From Burkholderia sp. Leaf177 (GTDB lineage Bacteria; Pseudomonadota; Gammaproteobacteria; Burkholderiales; Burkholderiaceae): a stretch of DNA of 64,000 nucleotides. Position numbers and translations under genes: made by a program. Below the pieces are notes generated by a model. It was not told where the DNA came from and searched no databases. It saw only the letters and a list, made by a program, of their open reading frames with translations. Location: positions 1-64,000 of the forward strand of contig NZ_LMPF01000008.1 of NCBI RefSeq assembly GCF_001424345.1, read 5' to 3'. The stretch's first letter is position 1. Each line of letters opens with the position of its first letter. Positions 26,820 to 35,329 of the stretch are shown piece after piece.

Positions 26820-27118
26820 GCTTCAATGGGCCGCGTGTGAATACGCATGCCGTCCTCGATGATCGTTGAACACGCCCGGATTCGCGTGCCGTCTTCCAGT
26901 TGAACCCAGCAATCCTGGCACGCGCCCATCAGGCAAAAACCCGCACGCGGTTCACCGCTGAATTCAGTGTTCCGAACGCGCCGCGTGGTCAGCAGGATTG
27001 CGCTCAGAACAGTGTCGCCAGTCAACGCGGTTGCAGATGTACCATCCAGTACAAAATTCACCGGTCGGCGATCTGTCTCCGTCAAGCGAACGAACTGCGG
27101 TTGCGAATCTCTTGTCAT
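26816..27118 (-). CDS. 2Fe-2S small subunit of the heteromeric dehydrogenase
   Basis: A 100-residue ferredoxin-like protein with FVLDGTSATALTGDTVLSAIL, then CLMGACQDCWVQL and a later Cys in RIRACS, matching the plant-type 2Fe-2S fold (Fer2_4) used by HcnA and the gamma subunits of opine oxidases. The gene comes first of the three dehydrogenase subunits, 9 bp after a permease gene, and overlaps the alpha gene by 4 bp. It completes an alpha-beta-gamma dehydrogenase that would hand electrons to the respiratory chain rather than to oxygen. The electron acceptor is not known. Confidence 0.85.
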   Translation of the reverse strand: MTRDSQPQFVRLTETDRRPVNFVLDGTSATALTGDTVLSAILLTTRRVRNTEFSGEPRAGFCLMGACQDCWVQLEDGTRIRACSTIIEDGMRIHTRPIEA

Positions 27119-27127
27119 GGGCTCGAA

Positions 27128-27922
27128 TCAATGCGAACCGATCAGAATGCGGTTCAGTCCATACACACGATCCAGCAGGATCATCGCGCCTGCGGTGATG
27201 AAGATCACGAGTGCCGAGACCGACGCCATCATCGGATCGATGGATTCCGTGGCATACATATACATGCGCACGGGCAACGTCACCGTTTGCGGCGACGTCA
27301 CGAAAATGGACATGGTCAGTTCATCGAAACTGTTGATGAACGCAAGCAGCCAGCCGCCGGTGATGCCCGGCAAGATCATCGGCAACGTGATACGGCGAAA
27401 CGACGTCCACCGGTCAGCGCCGAGCGACTGCGCCGCATGTTCAATGCTGCGATCCATGCCGCTCACCGAAGCCAGCACGAGCCGCATCACGAACGGCGTG
27501 ATGATGATCATGTGCGCCGCGACGAGCCACGTGAACGATCCGGTCGCGCCGATCATCGCGAAGAAACGCAGGAATGCAATGCCAAGCACGAGGCTCGGAA
27601 TCACAAGCGGCGAGAGGAACAGGCCGTTGAGAAATTCGCGTCCGGGAAACCGTTCACGTCCTATGGCAAGCGCTGCGGGCAAGGCAAGTGCAAGCGATAA
27701 CGTCGCCGATGCAAACGCAAGCTTGATGCTGTTCGCGAATGCCGAGATGAAATCCGGATAGTCGAGAATCGCGCGGAACCAGCGCAGCGACAATCCGTGC
27801 GTAGGCAATGTGAGCGTCTGCTCCGGCGTGAACGCGACCAGCACCACGATCACCAGCGGCGCAAGCACGAACAGGATCACGAGCGTATGAAAACTCAGCG
27901 CAATGAGGCCGTTCTTTCGCAT
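27128..27922 (-). CDS. ABC transporter permease (PotC-like)
   Basis: A 264-residue inner-membrane permease with six predicted helices, opening LIALSFHTLVILFVLAPLVIVVLVAF. It has the segment LSLRWFRAILDYPDFISAFANS that typifies PotC proteins, and the ATPase-coupling EAA loop EHAAQSLGADRWTSFRRITLPMILPG. It is encoded 10 bp behind the PotB-like partner and followed 9 bp later by the dehydrogenase genes. This places the uptake system and the enzyme in one transcript. The transported molecule is inferred from context. Confidence 0.92.
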   Translation of the reverse strand: MRKNGLIALSFHTLVILFVLAPLVIVVLVAFTPEQTLTLPTHGLSLRWFRAILDYPDFISAFANSIKLAFASATLSLALALPAALAIGRERFPGREFLNGLFLSPLVIPSLVLGIAFLRFFAMIGATGSFTWLVAAHMIIITPFVMRLVLASVSGMDRSIEHAAQSLGADRWTSFRRITLPMILPGITGGWLLAFINSFDELTMSIFVTSPQTVTLPVRMYMYATESIDPMMASVSALVIFITAGAMILLDRVYGLNRILIGSH

Positions 27923-27932
27923 GGCGGCCTCC

Positions 27933-28847
27933 TTAGCCGAGGCTTCTGGAGTAACGACGCTCCAGAACCCTGTAGTAGGTGATCATGATGATCAGGTTCG
28001 CGATCAGCAACAAGATGGCGATGGTCGCGCCGAGCGGCCAGTTGAGCGATCCGAGGAATTCATCGTAGACAGCCGTCGCCGCGACTTTCAGCCGACGTCC
28101 GCCGAGCAGACCGGGAATTGCAAACGCGCTCGCCGATAATCCGAACACCATCAGGCTGCCCGAGAGAATGCCGGGCGCGACTTGCGGCAATACGATGCGC
28201 CGAAGCGTCGTAGCCGGCGACGCCATCAGCGAAAGCGCTGCGTTCTCCACTTGCGGATCGAGCTTTTGCAACGAGGTCCAGACCGGAATCACCATGAACG
28301 GCAACATCACGTGCACGAGCGCGATCACGATTGCGAACGTCGTGTATTCGAGTTTGTACGGACCCATGCCCAACAAGCCGAAGAACTGATTCACAATGCC
28401 GCCGGTATTGAGCAACATGCTCCAGCCGAACGCGCGCACGACCACGGAAACGAGCAAGGGCGCGAGTATTACGAGCAGAAACATCGAACGCCATGGATCG
28501 CGCATCCGGTACAACACGTAAGCCTCGGGCGCGCCGATCGCAACGCACAACAACGTGGTCAGGATCGCAATGCCGAAGGTCCGCGCGAAGATGGTCTGGT
28601 AGTAGCTGTCCGTGAGCACTTCGGCGTAGTTGCCGAACTGGAACGCAGCAACGGGGCCGCTGGCCGGATCGAACTTGTAGAAGGTGAGCACGATCGTCAT
28701 TGCGAGCGGCGTAAGCACCAGCACCGCGAATAAAATGAACGCGGGCATGCTCATGAGCCACGGCGGCACGAAGGCATGCCATGGCGCGCGGGGCTTGTTG
28801 AGCTCGCCCTTTGCGGATGGATCGGTGGATTCGAGCGTGCTAGCCAT
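27933..28847 (-). CDS. ABC transporter permease (PotB-like)
   Basis: A 304-residue permease with an N-terminal cytoplasmic tail of about 30 residues, six helices (first: MSMPAFILFAVLVLTPLAMTIV) and the EAA loop region LSLMASPATTLRRIVLPQVAPG. The segment FARTFGIAILTTLLCVAIGAP is typical of PotB/HisM-related spermidine-putrescine-class importers. Its start overlaps the ATPase gene by 8 bp. It pairs with the PotC-like permease to form the channel of the island's importer. Confidence 0.92.
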   Translation of the reverse strand: MASTLESTDPSAKGELNKPRAPWHAFVPPWLMSMPAFILFAVLVLTPLAMTIVLTFYKFDPASGPVAAFQFGNYAEVLTDSYYQTIFARTFGIAILTTLLCVAIGAPEAYVLYRMRDPWRSMFLLVILAPLLVSVVVRAFGWSMLLNTGGIVNQFFGLLGMGPYKLEYTTFAIVIALVHVMLPFMVIPVWTSLQKLDPQVENAALSLMASPATTLRRIVLPQVAPGILSGSLMVFGLSASAFAIPGLLGGRRLKVAATAVYDEFLGSLNWPLGATIAILLLIANLIIMITYYRVLERRYSRSLG

Positions 28848-29916
28848 GACTCGCTTCCTGAATCAGACGCACTGAATCGCGATGCCAGTCGATACCCACG
28901 GCCTCGCCTTCCGCTATGGGTTCCGTGCCCTCGTTCTGGCTGCAAACGAGGACTTCGCCGAGCGCGGTATCGACGCGATACAACCATTGGCTGCCCAAAA
29001 AGAAGCGGCTCGTCACGGTCGCCGACAACCGTCCCGTTCCTACCTTGCACAAGTGCAGTTTCTCCGGACGAATGCACAAGGTCACGGTATCGCCTTCGCG
29101 CCAGACCGTGCCGGCATCGATGCACGCAATGCCCGTCAGATCATGTCCGAGGTCCACATGCACTTCGTCGGGACGCGCTTCGGTCACCTTGCCCGCAAGC
29201 ATGTTCGCCTTGCCGATAAACTGCGACACGAAGCGATTCTCGGGCCGCTCATACGCGCGATACGGCGAGTCCACCTGCGTCACGCGGCCGGCTTCCATCA
29301 CCACCACGCGATCGCTGATCGACAAGGCTTCGGATTGATCGTGCGTGACCATCACGGTAGTCGTGCCGACCTTGCGCTGGATGGTGCGCAATTCGAACTG
29401 CATCTCTTCGCGCAGCTTGGCGTCGAGGTTGGACATGGGTTCATCGAGCAGCAAGACCGGCGGCTTGATCACGAGCGCACGCGCGATCGCCACACGCTGG
29501 CGCTGGCCGCCCGAAAGCTCACGCGGATAACGCGCGGCGAATGCGTCGAGCCGCACGAGCGACAGCGTCTCGCGAATCCGCTCGGTGCATTCGGCCTTGC
29601 TCACGCCGCGCATCTCGAGGCCGAAACCCACGTTCTGCGTGACCGTCATGTGCGGAAAAAGCGCGTAGCTCTGAAACACCACGCCCAGGCCGCGCTTGTT
29701 CGGGCGGACGTTCGTGATGTCCTTGCCATCGAGTGAAATACGGCCGCGCGTCACATCGATAAAACCCGCAATCATTTGCAGCGTCGTGGTCTTGCCGCAG
29801 CCCGAGGGTCCGAGCAGCGAGACGAACTCGCCTTTTTCGACCGAGAGGCTCACGTCGCTGACGGCGTGCAGATCGCCGTAGGCTTTTGTCAGTTTGTCCA
29901 GCACGAGAAACGACAC
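28840..29916 (-). CDS. ABC transporter ATP-binding protein (PotA-like)
   Basis: A 358-residue ATPase of the PotA/UgpC class. It has Walker A LLGPSGCGKTT, Q-loop VVFQSYALFPHMTVTQNV, the signature [15 protein letters not shown], Walker B VLLLDEPMSNLDAKLRE, and the H-loop in MVTHDQSEALSISD. A C-terminal TOBE regulatory domain follows from about residue 275. It is the first gene of the transporter-dehydrogenase block, 188 bp after the AmaB-type gene. No coding or clear regulatory feature was seen in that 188-bp spacer, apart from a run of A/C-rich sequence. Confidence 0.93.
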   Translation of the reverse strand: MSFLVLDKLTKAYGDLHAVSDVSLSVEKGEFVSLLGPSGCGKTTTLQMIAGFIDVTRGRISLDGKDITNVRPNKRGLGVVFQSYALFPHMTVTQNVGFGLEMRGVSKAECTERIRETLSLVRLDAFAARYPRELSGGQRQRVAIARALVIKPPVLLLDEPMSNLDAKLREEMQFELRTIQRKVGTTTVMVTHDQSEALSISDRVVVMEAGRVTQVDSPYRAYERPENRFVSQFIGKANMLAGKVTEARPDEVHVDLGHDLTGIACIDAGTVWREGDTVTLCIRPEKLHLCKVGTGRLSATVTSRFFLGSQWLYRVDTALGEVLVCSQNEGTEPIAEGEAVGIDWHRDSVRLIQEASHG

Positions 29917-30104
29917 GGTGGCCTCCAGGGTCTTCCGGAAAACAGTTGAGCAATCAGACAGTCGATGCGACCGTCAATCAAACGGCTCGCGTTGGAACAA
30001 ACGGGAAATTCCGCCGCCCGATCGACACGGCGGTCAGCGCGCCGCAGTCAGCGGGGTCGACGCCAGGGTATGGCGTCTTAGCCTTCTTGTACCGCTTGTA
30101 CCGA

Positions 30105-31619
30105 TCAGACGTCGAACTTGACGCCTTGCGCGAGCGGCAATTCGCGGCTGTAGTTGATCGTGTTGGTCGCCCGGCGCATATAGCCTTTCCAAGCGTCCGA
30201 ACCCGATTCGCGGCCACCGCCGGTTTCCTTTTCGCCGCCGAACGCGCCGCCGATTTCCGCGCCGCTCGTGCCGATGTTCACGTTCACGATGCCGCAATCG
30301 CTGCCCGCAGCCGACATGAACTGTTCGGCTTCGCGAATGTCGTTAGTGAAGATCGCCGACGACAAACCTTGCGGCACGCCGTTCTGCAATTGCAAGGCAT
30401 CGGCGAAATCGTCGTAGGTCAGGACGTAGAGGATCGGCGCGAAGGTCTCGCGTTCCACCACGGCCGTTTGCGCGGGCATGCGCACGAATGCGGGACGGAC
30501 GTAATAGGCATCGGCATGGCCGCCGATTTCCACGCGTTCCCCGCCCTTCACGTCGCCGCCTTGCTCGCGTGCATCGCGCAATGCTTTTTGCATGGCATCG
30601 AATGCGGCGCGGTCGACCAGCGGACCGACCAGCGTATCGCTTTCAAGCGGACTGCCCACCTTTACCGACGCAAATGCCTTCTCAAGCCGCGGCAACAATT
30701 TGTCGACCACGCTGCTGTGAACCACGAGCCGACGCAACGTCGTGCAACGCTGACCCGCCGTACCCACCGCCGAGAACGTCACGCCGCGCACCACGAGATC
30801 CAGATCCGCACTGGGCGCCACGATTACCGCGTTATTGCCGCCGAGTTCCAGAATGCTGCGGCCAAGGCGCTTCGCCAGCACTTGCGCCACTTCCATGCCC
30901 ATGCGCACGCTGCCGGTCGCGCTGACGAGCGGCACCTTCGTGGATTCGGTCAGCGCCTGGCCAATATCTCGTTCGCCGAGCAGCAGCTGGCTCAGGCCTT
31001 CGGGCGCAACGCCGGGATGGGTTTTATCGAATTCGCGCAGCGCTTTTTCGAACAGCGCATGACACGCGATGGCCGTCAAAGGCGTCTTCTCCGATGGCTT
31101 CCACACGACTGCGTCGCCGCAAACGATCGCCAGAGCCGTATTCCACGACCACACTGCAACCGGGAAGTTGAACGCCGAAATCACGCCGACAACGCCGAGC
31201 GGATGCCACGTTTCCATCATCCGATGCCCCGGACGTTCGGACGCGATGGTCAGGCCGTAAAGCTGGCGCGAGAGACCAACTGCGAAGTCGCAGATATCGA
31301 TCATTTCCTGCACTTCGCCGAGGCCTTCGGACGTGATCTTGCCGGCTTCCAGCGTCACGAGGCTGCCGAGCGCGGCCTTATGTTCACGCAGCACGTTGCC
31401 GAACACGCGGATGAGTTCGCCGCGCTGCGGCGCCGGCACGGTGCGCCATTCGAGGAACGCGGCATGCGCTGCATCGATCTTGCGGGCAGCGGTCTCAGGT
31501 GTATCGACGGCGAGTTTGGCGAGCAGCGCGCCATCGAGCGGCGAGCGCGCCGCGAGGGCATCGCCCTTCCATTGGCCGAGGTCAACGCCGAGTGCGTCAA
31601 GAATATCGTTCAGTTGCAT
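30105..31619 (-). CDS. amaB: 2-aminoadipate semialdehyde / piperideine-6-carboxylate dehydrogenase (antiquitin type)
   Basis: A 504-residue aldehyde dehydrogenase. The ATG at 31619 follows GAGGA; a GTG lies one codon upstream. It has LELGGNNAVIV (catalytic Glu) and GTAGQRCTTLRR (catalytic Cys). The C-terminal stretch FGGEKETGGGRESGSDAWK, continuing to NTINYS and PLAQGVKF, is the hallmark of the ALDH7A1/antiquitin family. These enzymes oxidise alpha-aminoadipate 6-semialdehyde, which is in equilibrium with piperideine-6-carboxylate, to 2-aminoadipate in lysine and pipecolate breakdown. The next steps (transamination, then HglS) are encoded directly upstream on the same strand, which strongly supports the role. 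A ketoglutarate-semialdehyde dehydrogenase role for hydroxyproline breakdown is less likely given these motifs. Confidence 0.9.
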   Translation of the reverse strand: MQLNDILDALGVDLGQWKGDALAARSPLDGALLAKLAVDTPETAARKIDAAHAAFLEWRTVPAPQRGELIRVFGNVLREHKAALGSLVTLEAGKITSEGLGEVQEMIDICDFAVGLSRQLYGLTIASERPGHRMMETWHPLGVVGVISAFNFPVAVWSWNTALAIVCGDAVVWKPSEKTPLTAIACHALFEKALREFDKTHPGVAPEGLSQLLLGERDIGQALTESTKVPLVSATGSVRMGMEVAQVLAKRLGRSILELGGNNAVIVAPSADLDLVVRGVTFSAVGTAGQRCTTLRRLVVHSSVVDKLLPRLEKAFASVKVGSPLESDTLVGPLVDRAAFDAMQKALRDAREQGGDVKGGERVEIGGHADAYYVRPAFVRMPAQTAVVERETFAPILYVLTYDDFADALQLQNGVPQGLSSAIFTNDIREAEQFMSAAGSDCGIVNVNIGTSGAEIGGAFGGEKETGGGRESGSDAWKGYMRRATNTINYSRELPLAQGVKFDV

Positions 31620-31869
31620 CACTTCCTCTCTTTATGTCGGGTTACTGCCGGGGCGTTGTGCGCGGCGTGCCGCCATGACATCAACACTGCTCTGGACTTG
31701 CGCCGGCATGTAAATGCCTACACGACGGCACAGAGTTTCAGGGCTTAAAAATACCGTTGCAAATGATTAATCGGTATGACTTGGTGCGCTGGACGAACCG
31801 ACTCGGTTCATCCAACAGGCCGGCTCATGCGATTAGAACGCGTTTTGCCGCATCTGGCGAGACGTTCAG

Positions 31870-33105
31870 TTACCGGCTGGCCAGCGCGAGCTTGAGACGG
31901 CGCACGCCCTCGAAGACTTCAGCTTCCCCTGGCGCAGCGGCGAAAGACAACCGCATGCTGGATTCGTCGGCATTGTGGACATAAAAGGCGGGACCCGGCA
32001 CGTAAATCACGTTCTGCTCGATTGCGCGCTTGAGCACCTCCGCCGATTGACGCCCGCCATTCAGCCGCGCCCAGACGAACATGCCGCCTTGCGGCACGAC
32101 GTAGTCGATGTCGTTGGGCACGAATTGCCGCAACGCACTGGCGAGCGCCTCGTAGCGCTTCTTGTAAGTCTGCACGATGACCGGCACATGCTCCGCCAGC
32201 CGTCCGCTTTCCAGATAGCACCGCGCCGTTTCCTGCGCGAGCGGCGAGGTGCAGAGATCGCTGGTTTGCTTGGCGACCAGCATGCGGCGCGTGATGGCGG
32301 GCGGCGCGATCGACCAGCCGATCCGCAGGCCGGGCGCAACGATCTTCGAGAGGCTGCCGAAATAGACGACCCAGTCGCGCGCGCCGGGAATGGCGTCGGC
32401 GAGCGCAATGACTGGTTTCACCGGATCGCCGGTGAAACGCAATTCGCCGTAGGGATCGTCTTCGATCAGCACGAAACGGAACCGCACTGCAAGGCGTGCG
32501 AGCGCCTCGCGGCGTGCCACGGGCAACGTCGTACCGGTCGGGTTCGCGAAAGTCGGCACGGTATAGAGCAGCTTCGGCCGCGCGCCCGGGTCGAGTAATT
32601 CAAGCGCTTCGAGCTGTTCGGTGAGCGCGTCGACGTCGATGCCCTGCGCGTCCGTGCGCACCGGGATCAGCTTCGCGCCCGCGAGACGCAGCGCCTGGAT
32701 CGCGGCGGGATAAGCAGGTTCTTCGATCAGCACGGCGTCGCCCGGCGCGACCAGAATCTTGATCAGCAGATCGAGACCTTGCTGCGAGCCGGTGGTCACG
32801 ATCAGGTCGTCGATTTCGCGCGACACGCCGCGTTCGTTCATCAAACGCACAATGGCGCGGCGCAGCGCGGGCGAGCCGGCCGTGTCGCCGTATTGCAGGC
32901 ACGCAACCGGGTCCGCGCGGTAGGCTTCTTCAATTGCGTGGCCGATTCCCACGCGGTCGAACAGATCCTTCGATGGATAACCGCCAGCGAACGAAATCAT
33001 TCCCGGCCGGCCGAGGTATTTGAAAAGTTCGCGGATGGCGGAGCCCCGCGGCGCCTTGAACGGCTCCGTGAACTCGTAGAGATCGGACTCGGCGTTGGTG
33101 TTCAC
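31870..33105 (-). CDS. PLP aminotransferase, probable 2-aminoadipate:2-oxoglutarate aminotransferase
   Basis: A 411-residue fold-type I aminotransferase of the LysN/MocR-like class. It has TTGSQQGLDLLIK near 105, TVPTFANPTGTTLPV, and the PLP lysine in FGSLSKIVAPGLRIGW, with the C-terminal substrate Arg likely in SSMRLSFA. It starts with a GTG whose bases overlap the HglS stop codon (GTGA), so the two are translationally coupled. LysN-type enzymes interconvert 2-aminoadipate and 2-oxoadipate, exactly the step between the AmaB-type dehydrogenase and HglS. About 250 bp without features follow before the dehydrogenase gene. Confidence 0.85.
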   Translation of the reverse strand: MNTNAESDLYEFTEPFKAPRGSAIRELFKYLGRPGMISFAGGYPSKDLFDRVGIGHAIEEAYRADPVACLQYGDTAGSPALRRAIVRLMNERGVSREIDDLIVTTGSQQGLDLLIKILVAPGDAVLIEEPAYPAAIQALRLAGAKLIPVRTDAQGIDVDALTEQLEALELLDPGARPKLLYTVPTFANPTGTTLPVARREALARLAVRFRFVLIEDDPYGELRFTGDPVKPVIALADAIPGARDWVVYFGSLSKIVAPGLRIGWSIAPPAITRRMLVAKQTSDLCTSPLAQETARCYLESGRLAEHVPVIVQTYKKRYEALASALRQFVPNDIDYVVPQGGMFVWARLNGGRQSAEVLKRAIEQNVIYVPGPAFYVHNADESSMRLSFAAAPGEAEVFEGVRRLKLALASR

Positions 33106-34121
33106 GCGGCCGCCGTCATCTTGAAGATGCCCGTTGCGTTGCCGGCATCGAAACCGAGATCGAGCACACTGCGGCCGGTGGCGTTATCGAGAACCGTATC
33201 GCGGCTGATGAATTCATAGAACGAACCGGGCACGTCGCGCTCGACCCGCGCACCGGTTTTATCGATAAACACGCGGCGCACCGGATCCGCGCGGAACGCC
33301 GTCTGACGCACGCGGCCCGATTTCGATATCTCGACCGAATCCTTGATCGGACGGCCGAGTGCGCGCTGGGTTTCGGCGACGGCGAACACGTCGTCCACGC
33401 GGTCCGTCGCGTGATTGAACGCGTTGCCTTCGGTTGCGATCCAGGCCATTTCCGCCGATTCGGCGCGCAGCGTTTCGTAATCCGCAAGATGCGGAGCGGC
33501 GTGCTGGCGCTCGAAACAATGGACGATCACCGGCAGCAGATCGAGTGCGATGGCGAGTGGCAGCGAGCCGTCGCGCTCGAGTTCGGCAAGCGATGCCACC
33601 GCTTGCGGCGTCAGCGGATCCACGCTTTCGCCGATCACACGCGTCACCGCCTGCTGGAATTCCGTGCCGAATCGGTCAGGATGCAACTCGCTGACAAAAT
33701 ACTGGGCGATGTCATCGGGCGCATCGAGATGTTTGTATGAACGACCCGTCATCTTGATTCGATCGAGCGGATACGTGCCGTTCAAAACGAAACCGAGCGG
33801 CCGGAGAATTCGCGTGAACGCGGCCTCGCCCGGCGGCAAGCCGCCCGATTCGCTCCAGCGCACAGTGCGCAACGCGCCATGATCGAACTGAACGCGGGTT
33901 TGCGTGTGCCGCAGATCGTCCGTGTACGCGCGGCCGCTCGGCACCCGATCGAGCAGGCCTGCAAACAGCGCCATGTTCATCGCCTGAGCCAGTTCCGCCC
34001 GGGTGACCGTTCCAGGCGTGAACATATTCATTGCGACGGGCAAGTTCATCAATTGCACTAAACCCGCAACTTTTGCGTCGGGAACGACCGTGGCGAGCAA
34101 TGCGGCGAGATTGGGATTCAT
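33102..34121 (-). CDS. hglS: 2-oxoadipate dioxygenase/decarboxylase (DUF1338, HglS family)
   Basis: A 339-residue protein of the DUF1338/YdcJ family, Fe(II)-dependent enzymes that convert 2-oxoadipate to D-2-hydroxyglutarate and CO2. The metal and substrate residues described for Pseudomonas HglS have counterparts here with closely matching spacing: His81 and Arg85 in FDHGALRTV, His237 in GNAFNHATD and Glu303 in FYEFISRD. It is the first gene of the leftward island, 184 bp from the divergent LysR gene, and overlaps the aminotransferase gene. The product would enter central metabolism through a D-2-hydroxyglutarate dehydrogenase, which is not in the window. Confidence 0.88.
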   Translation of the reverse strand: MNPNLAALLATVVPDAKVAGLVQLMNLPVAMNMFTPGTVTRAELAQAMNMALFAGLLDRVPSGRAYTDDLRHTQTRVQFDHGALRTVRWSESGGLPPGEAAFTRILRPLGFVLNGTYPLDRIKMTGRSYKHLDAPDDIAQYFVSELHPDRFGTEFQQAVTRVIGESVDPLTPQAVASLAELERDGSLPLAIALDLLPVIVHCFERQHAAPHLADYETLRAESAEMAWIATEGNAFNHATDRVDDVFAVAETQRALGRPIKDSVEISKSGRVRQTAFRADPVRRVFIDKTGARVERDVPGSFYEFISRDTVLDNATGRSVLDLGFDAGNATGIFKMTAAA

Positions 34122-34304
34122 TAATTAGTTTCCGGCTGATCCAGTAAGGCAAACGCTTCAGGCTCGATCAGCGCTGTAAGCAAAGTCAATACGAGCCGAT
34201 TCTGGAGCGCGTCAAAAAGCCACGCAATTGATATAAGCTCATCAGTTGGTTCTGGAAATGCACCAAGTAAGATTTTTATCGGGCTTTGGCGACATGGGCA
34301 AGAC

Positions 34305-35216
34305 ATGAGAAAAGGCATTCCCAATCTGGTCGCGCTGCAGATTTTCGAAGCTGCCGCGCGCCACGAAAGCTTCACCCGCGCCGCCAACGAACTCGCGCTG
34401 ACGCAAAGCGCCGTATGCAGGCAGGTGGCGTCGCTGGAGAGCCGGCTTGGCGTTGCGTTGTTCCTGCGAATCAAGAAACGCATTGTGCTGACCACGCATG
34501 GCAGGCAGTACGCGGCGCTCGTGCGCAAGAATCTCGACCGGATAGAACGCGATACGCTTGAACTCATGGCGCAGCGCGGAGTCGGGCGCATTCTCGAAAT
34601 CGCCGTCGTGCCAACGCTTGCGAGCCAGTGGCTGATTCCGCGCTTGCCGCAATTCCGTGCGCTGCGTCCTGACATCACGGTGAATCTCTCTATTCGCACG
34701 GAACCGTTCCTTTTCAGCGATTCTCCCTTCGATGCCGCGTTGTACTTCGGCGATTCAGTGTGGCCCGGTACGCAAGGCAAGCTGCTGTTTCGAGAAGGAA
34801 AGGTCGTGCCCGTGTGCAGTCCGTCATTGCTGGCGGGCACGGCGCCGGTATCGCTGGAACAACTGACGGATTTGCCGCTGCTGCATTTATCGACGAGACC
34901 GGACGCGTGGCGCGCGTGGTTCCGGCTGAATGGACTCGAACACGATGTCCGTGCGGTGCGCGGCGCGCGATACGAATTGTTCACCATGCTCACGAGCGCG
35001 GCGCAGGCGGGTCTGGGCGTCGCGTTGCTGCCGGAAATTCTGCTGGCGGATGAATTATCGTCGGGAAGGCTCGTCGTGCCGCTCGATAAACCCATGACCG
35101 GGACATCCGGCTATTACCTCGTCGCCCCCGATGAAATCGCGCAAGATGAACCGTTCGCAGCGCTGTCGGAATGGCTGAGTTCGATTGTGCCGCGGGCGGA
35201 GGAAGTGGTAGTTTGA
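34305..35216 (+). CDS. LysR-family regulator of the pipecolate/lysine island (inferred)
   Basis: A 303-residue LysR-type protein starting MRKGIPNLVALQIFEAAARHE. It has the helix-turn-helix ALTQSAVCRQVASLESRLGV and a GcvA-like effector domain (SQWLIPRLPQFRALRPDITVNL, then LTSAAQAGLGVALLPEILL). It is divergent from hglS across 183 bp, the standard place for a LysR regulator to act on a catabolic operon. The ligand is probably an intermediate such as 2-aminoadipate or pipecolate, which is inference. A short hairpin terminator follows. Confidence 0.88.
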   Translation: MRKGIPNLVALQIFEAAARHESFTRAANELALTQSAVCRQVASLESRLGVALFLRIKKRIVLTTHGRQYAALVRKNLDRIERDTLELMAQRGVGRILEIAVVPTLASQWLIPRLPQFRALRPDITVNLSIRTEPFLFSDSPFDAALYFGDSVWPGTQGKLLFREGKVVPVCSPSLLAGTAPVSLEQLTDLPLLHLSTRPDAWRAWFRLNGLEHDVRAVRGARYELFTMLTSAAQAGLGVALLPEILLADELSSGRLVVPLDKPMTGTSGYYLVAPDEIAQDEPFAALSEWLSSIVPRAEEVVV

Positions 35217-35231
35217 ATGTGCAACAAATCC

Positions 35232-35256
35232 TGCCGGCTCACCGGCATTTCTTGTT
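35232..35256 (+). terminator. Short hairpin terminator after the LysR gene
   Basis: Arms TGCCGG (35232-35237) and CCGGCA (35242-35247) with a four-base loop are followed by TTTCTTGTT, 15 bases after the LysR stop. The stem is short but GC-rich and the T-rich run fits an intrinsic terminator. Confidence 0.55.
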
Positions 35257-35260
35257 CCTA

Positions 35261-35270
35261 CAAACGTTTG
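35261..35270. promoter_or_regulatory. Palindrome upstream of the Fic operon, possible autoregulatory operator
   Basis: CAAACGTTTG is a perfect 10-base palindrome 60 bases before the start of the wHTH partner gene. A TATACT-like -10 element lies downstream near 35299. Toxin-antitoxin operons are usually autoregulated by the antitoxin, so this may be its operator. Only one copy was noticed, so support is weak. Confidence 0.3.
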
Positions 35271-35329
35271 ATTTAGCAGCACAATTGACGGTTTTGCTAT
35301 ACTGATACATTCCCGTAAAAACTCCTCCC

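Noticed and set aside
30105..31619. 2-oxoglutarate semialdehyde dehydrogenase of the hydroxyproline pathway
   Set aside because: The C-terminal motifs are those of the antiquitin (ALDH7) family, and aminotransferase and HglS genes follow the AASA route; kept only as a weak alternative.
29886..31748. 620-codon rightward frame opposite the AmaB-type gene
   Set aside because: It has the same Arg/His-rich antisense composition and no motif, while the leftward frame has clear aldehyde-dehydrogenase motifs.
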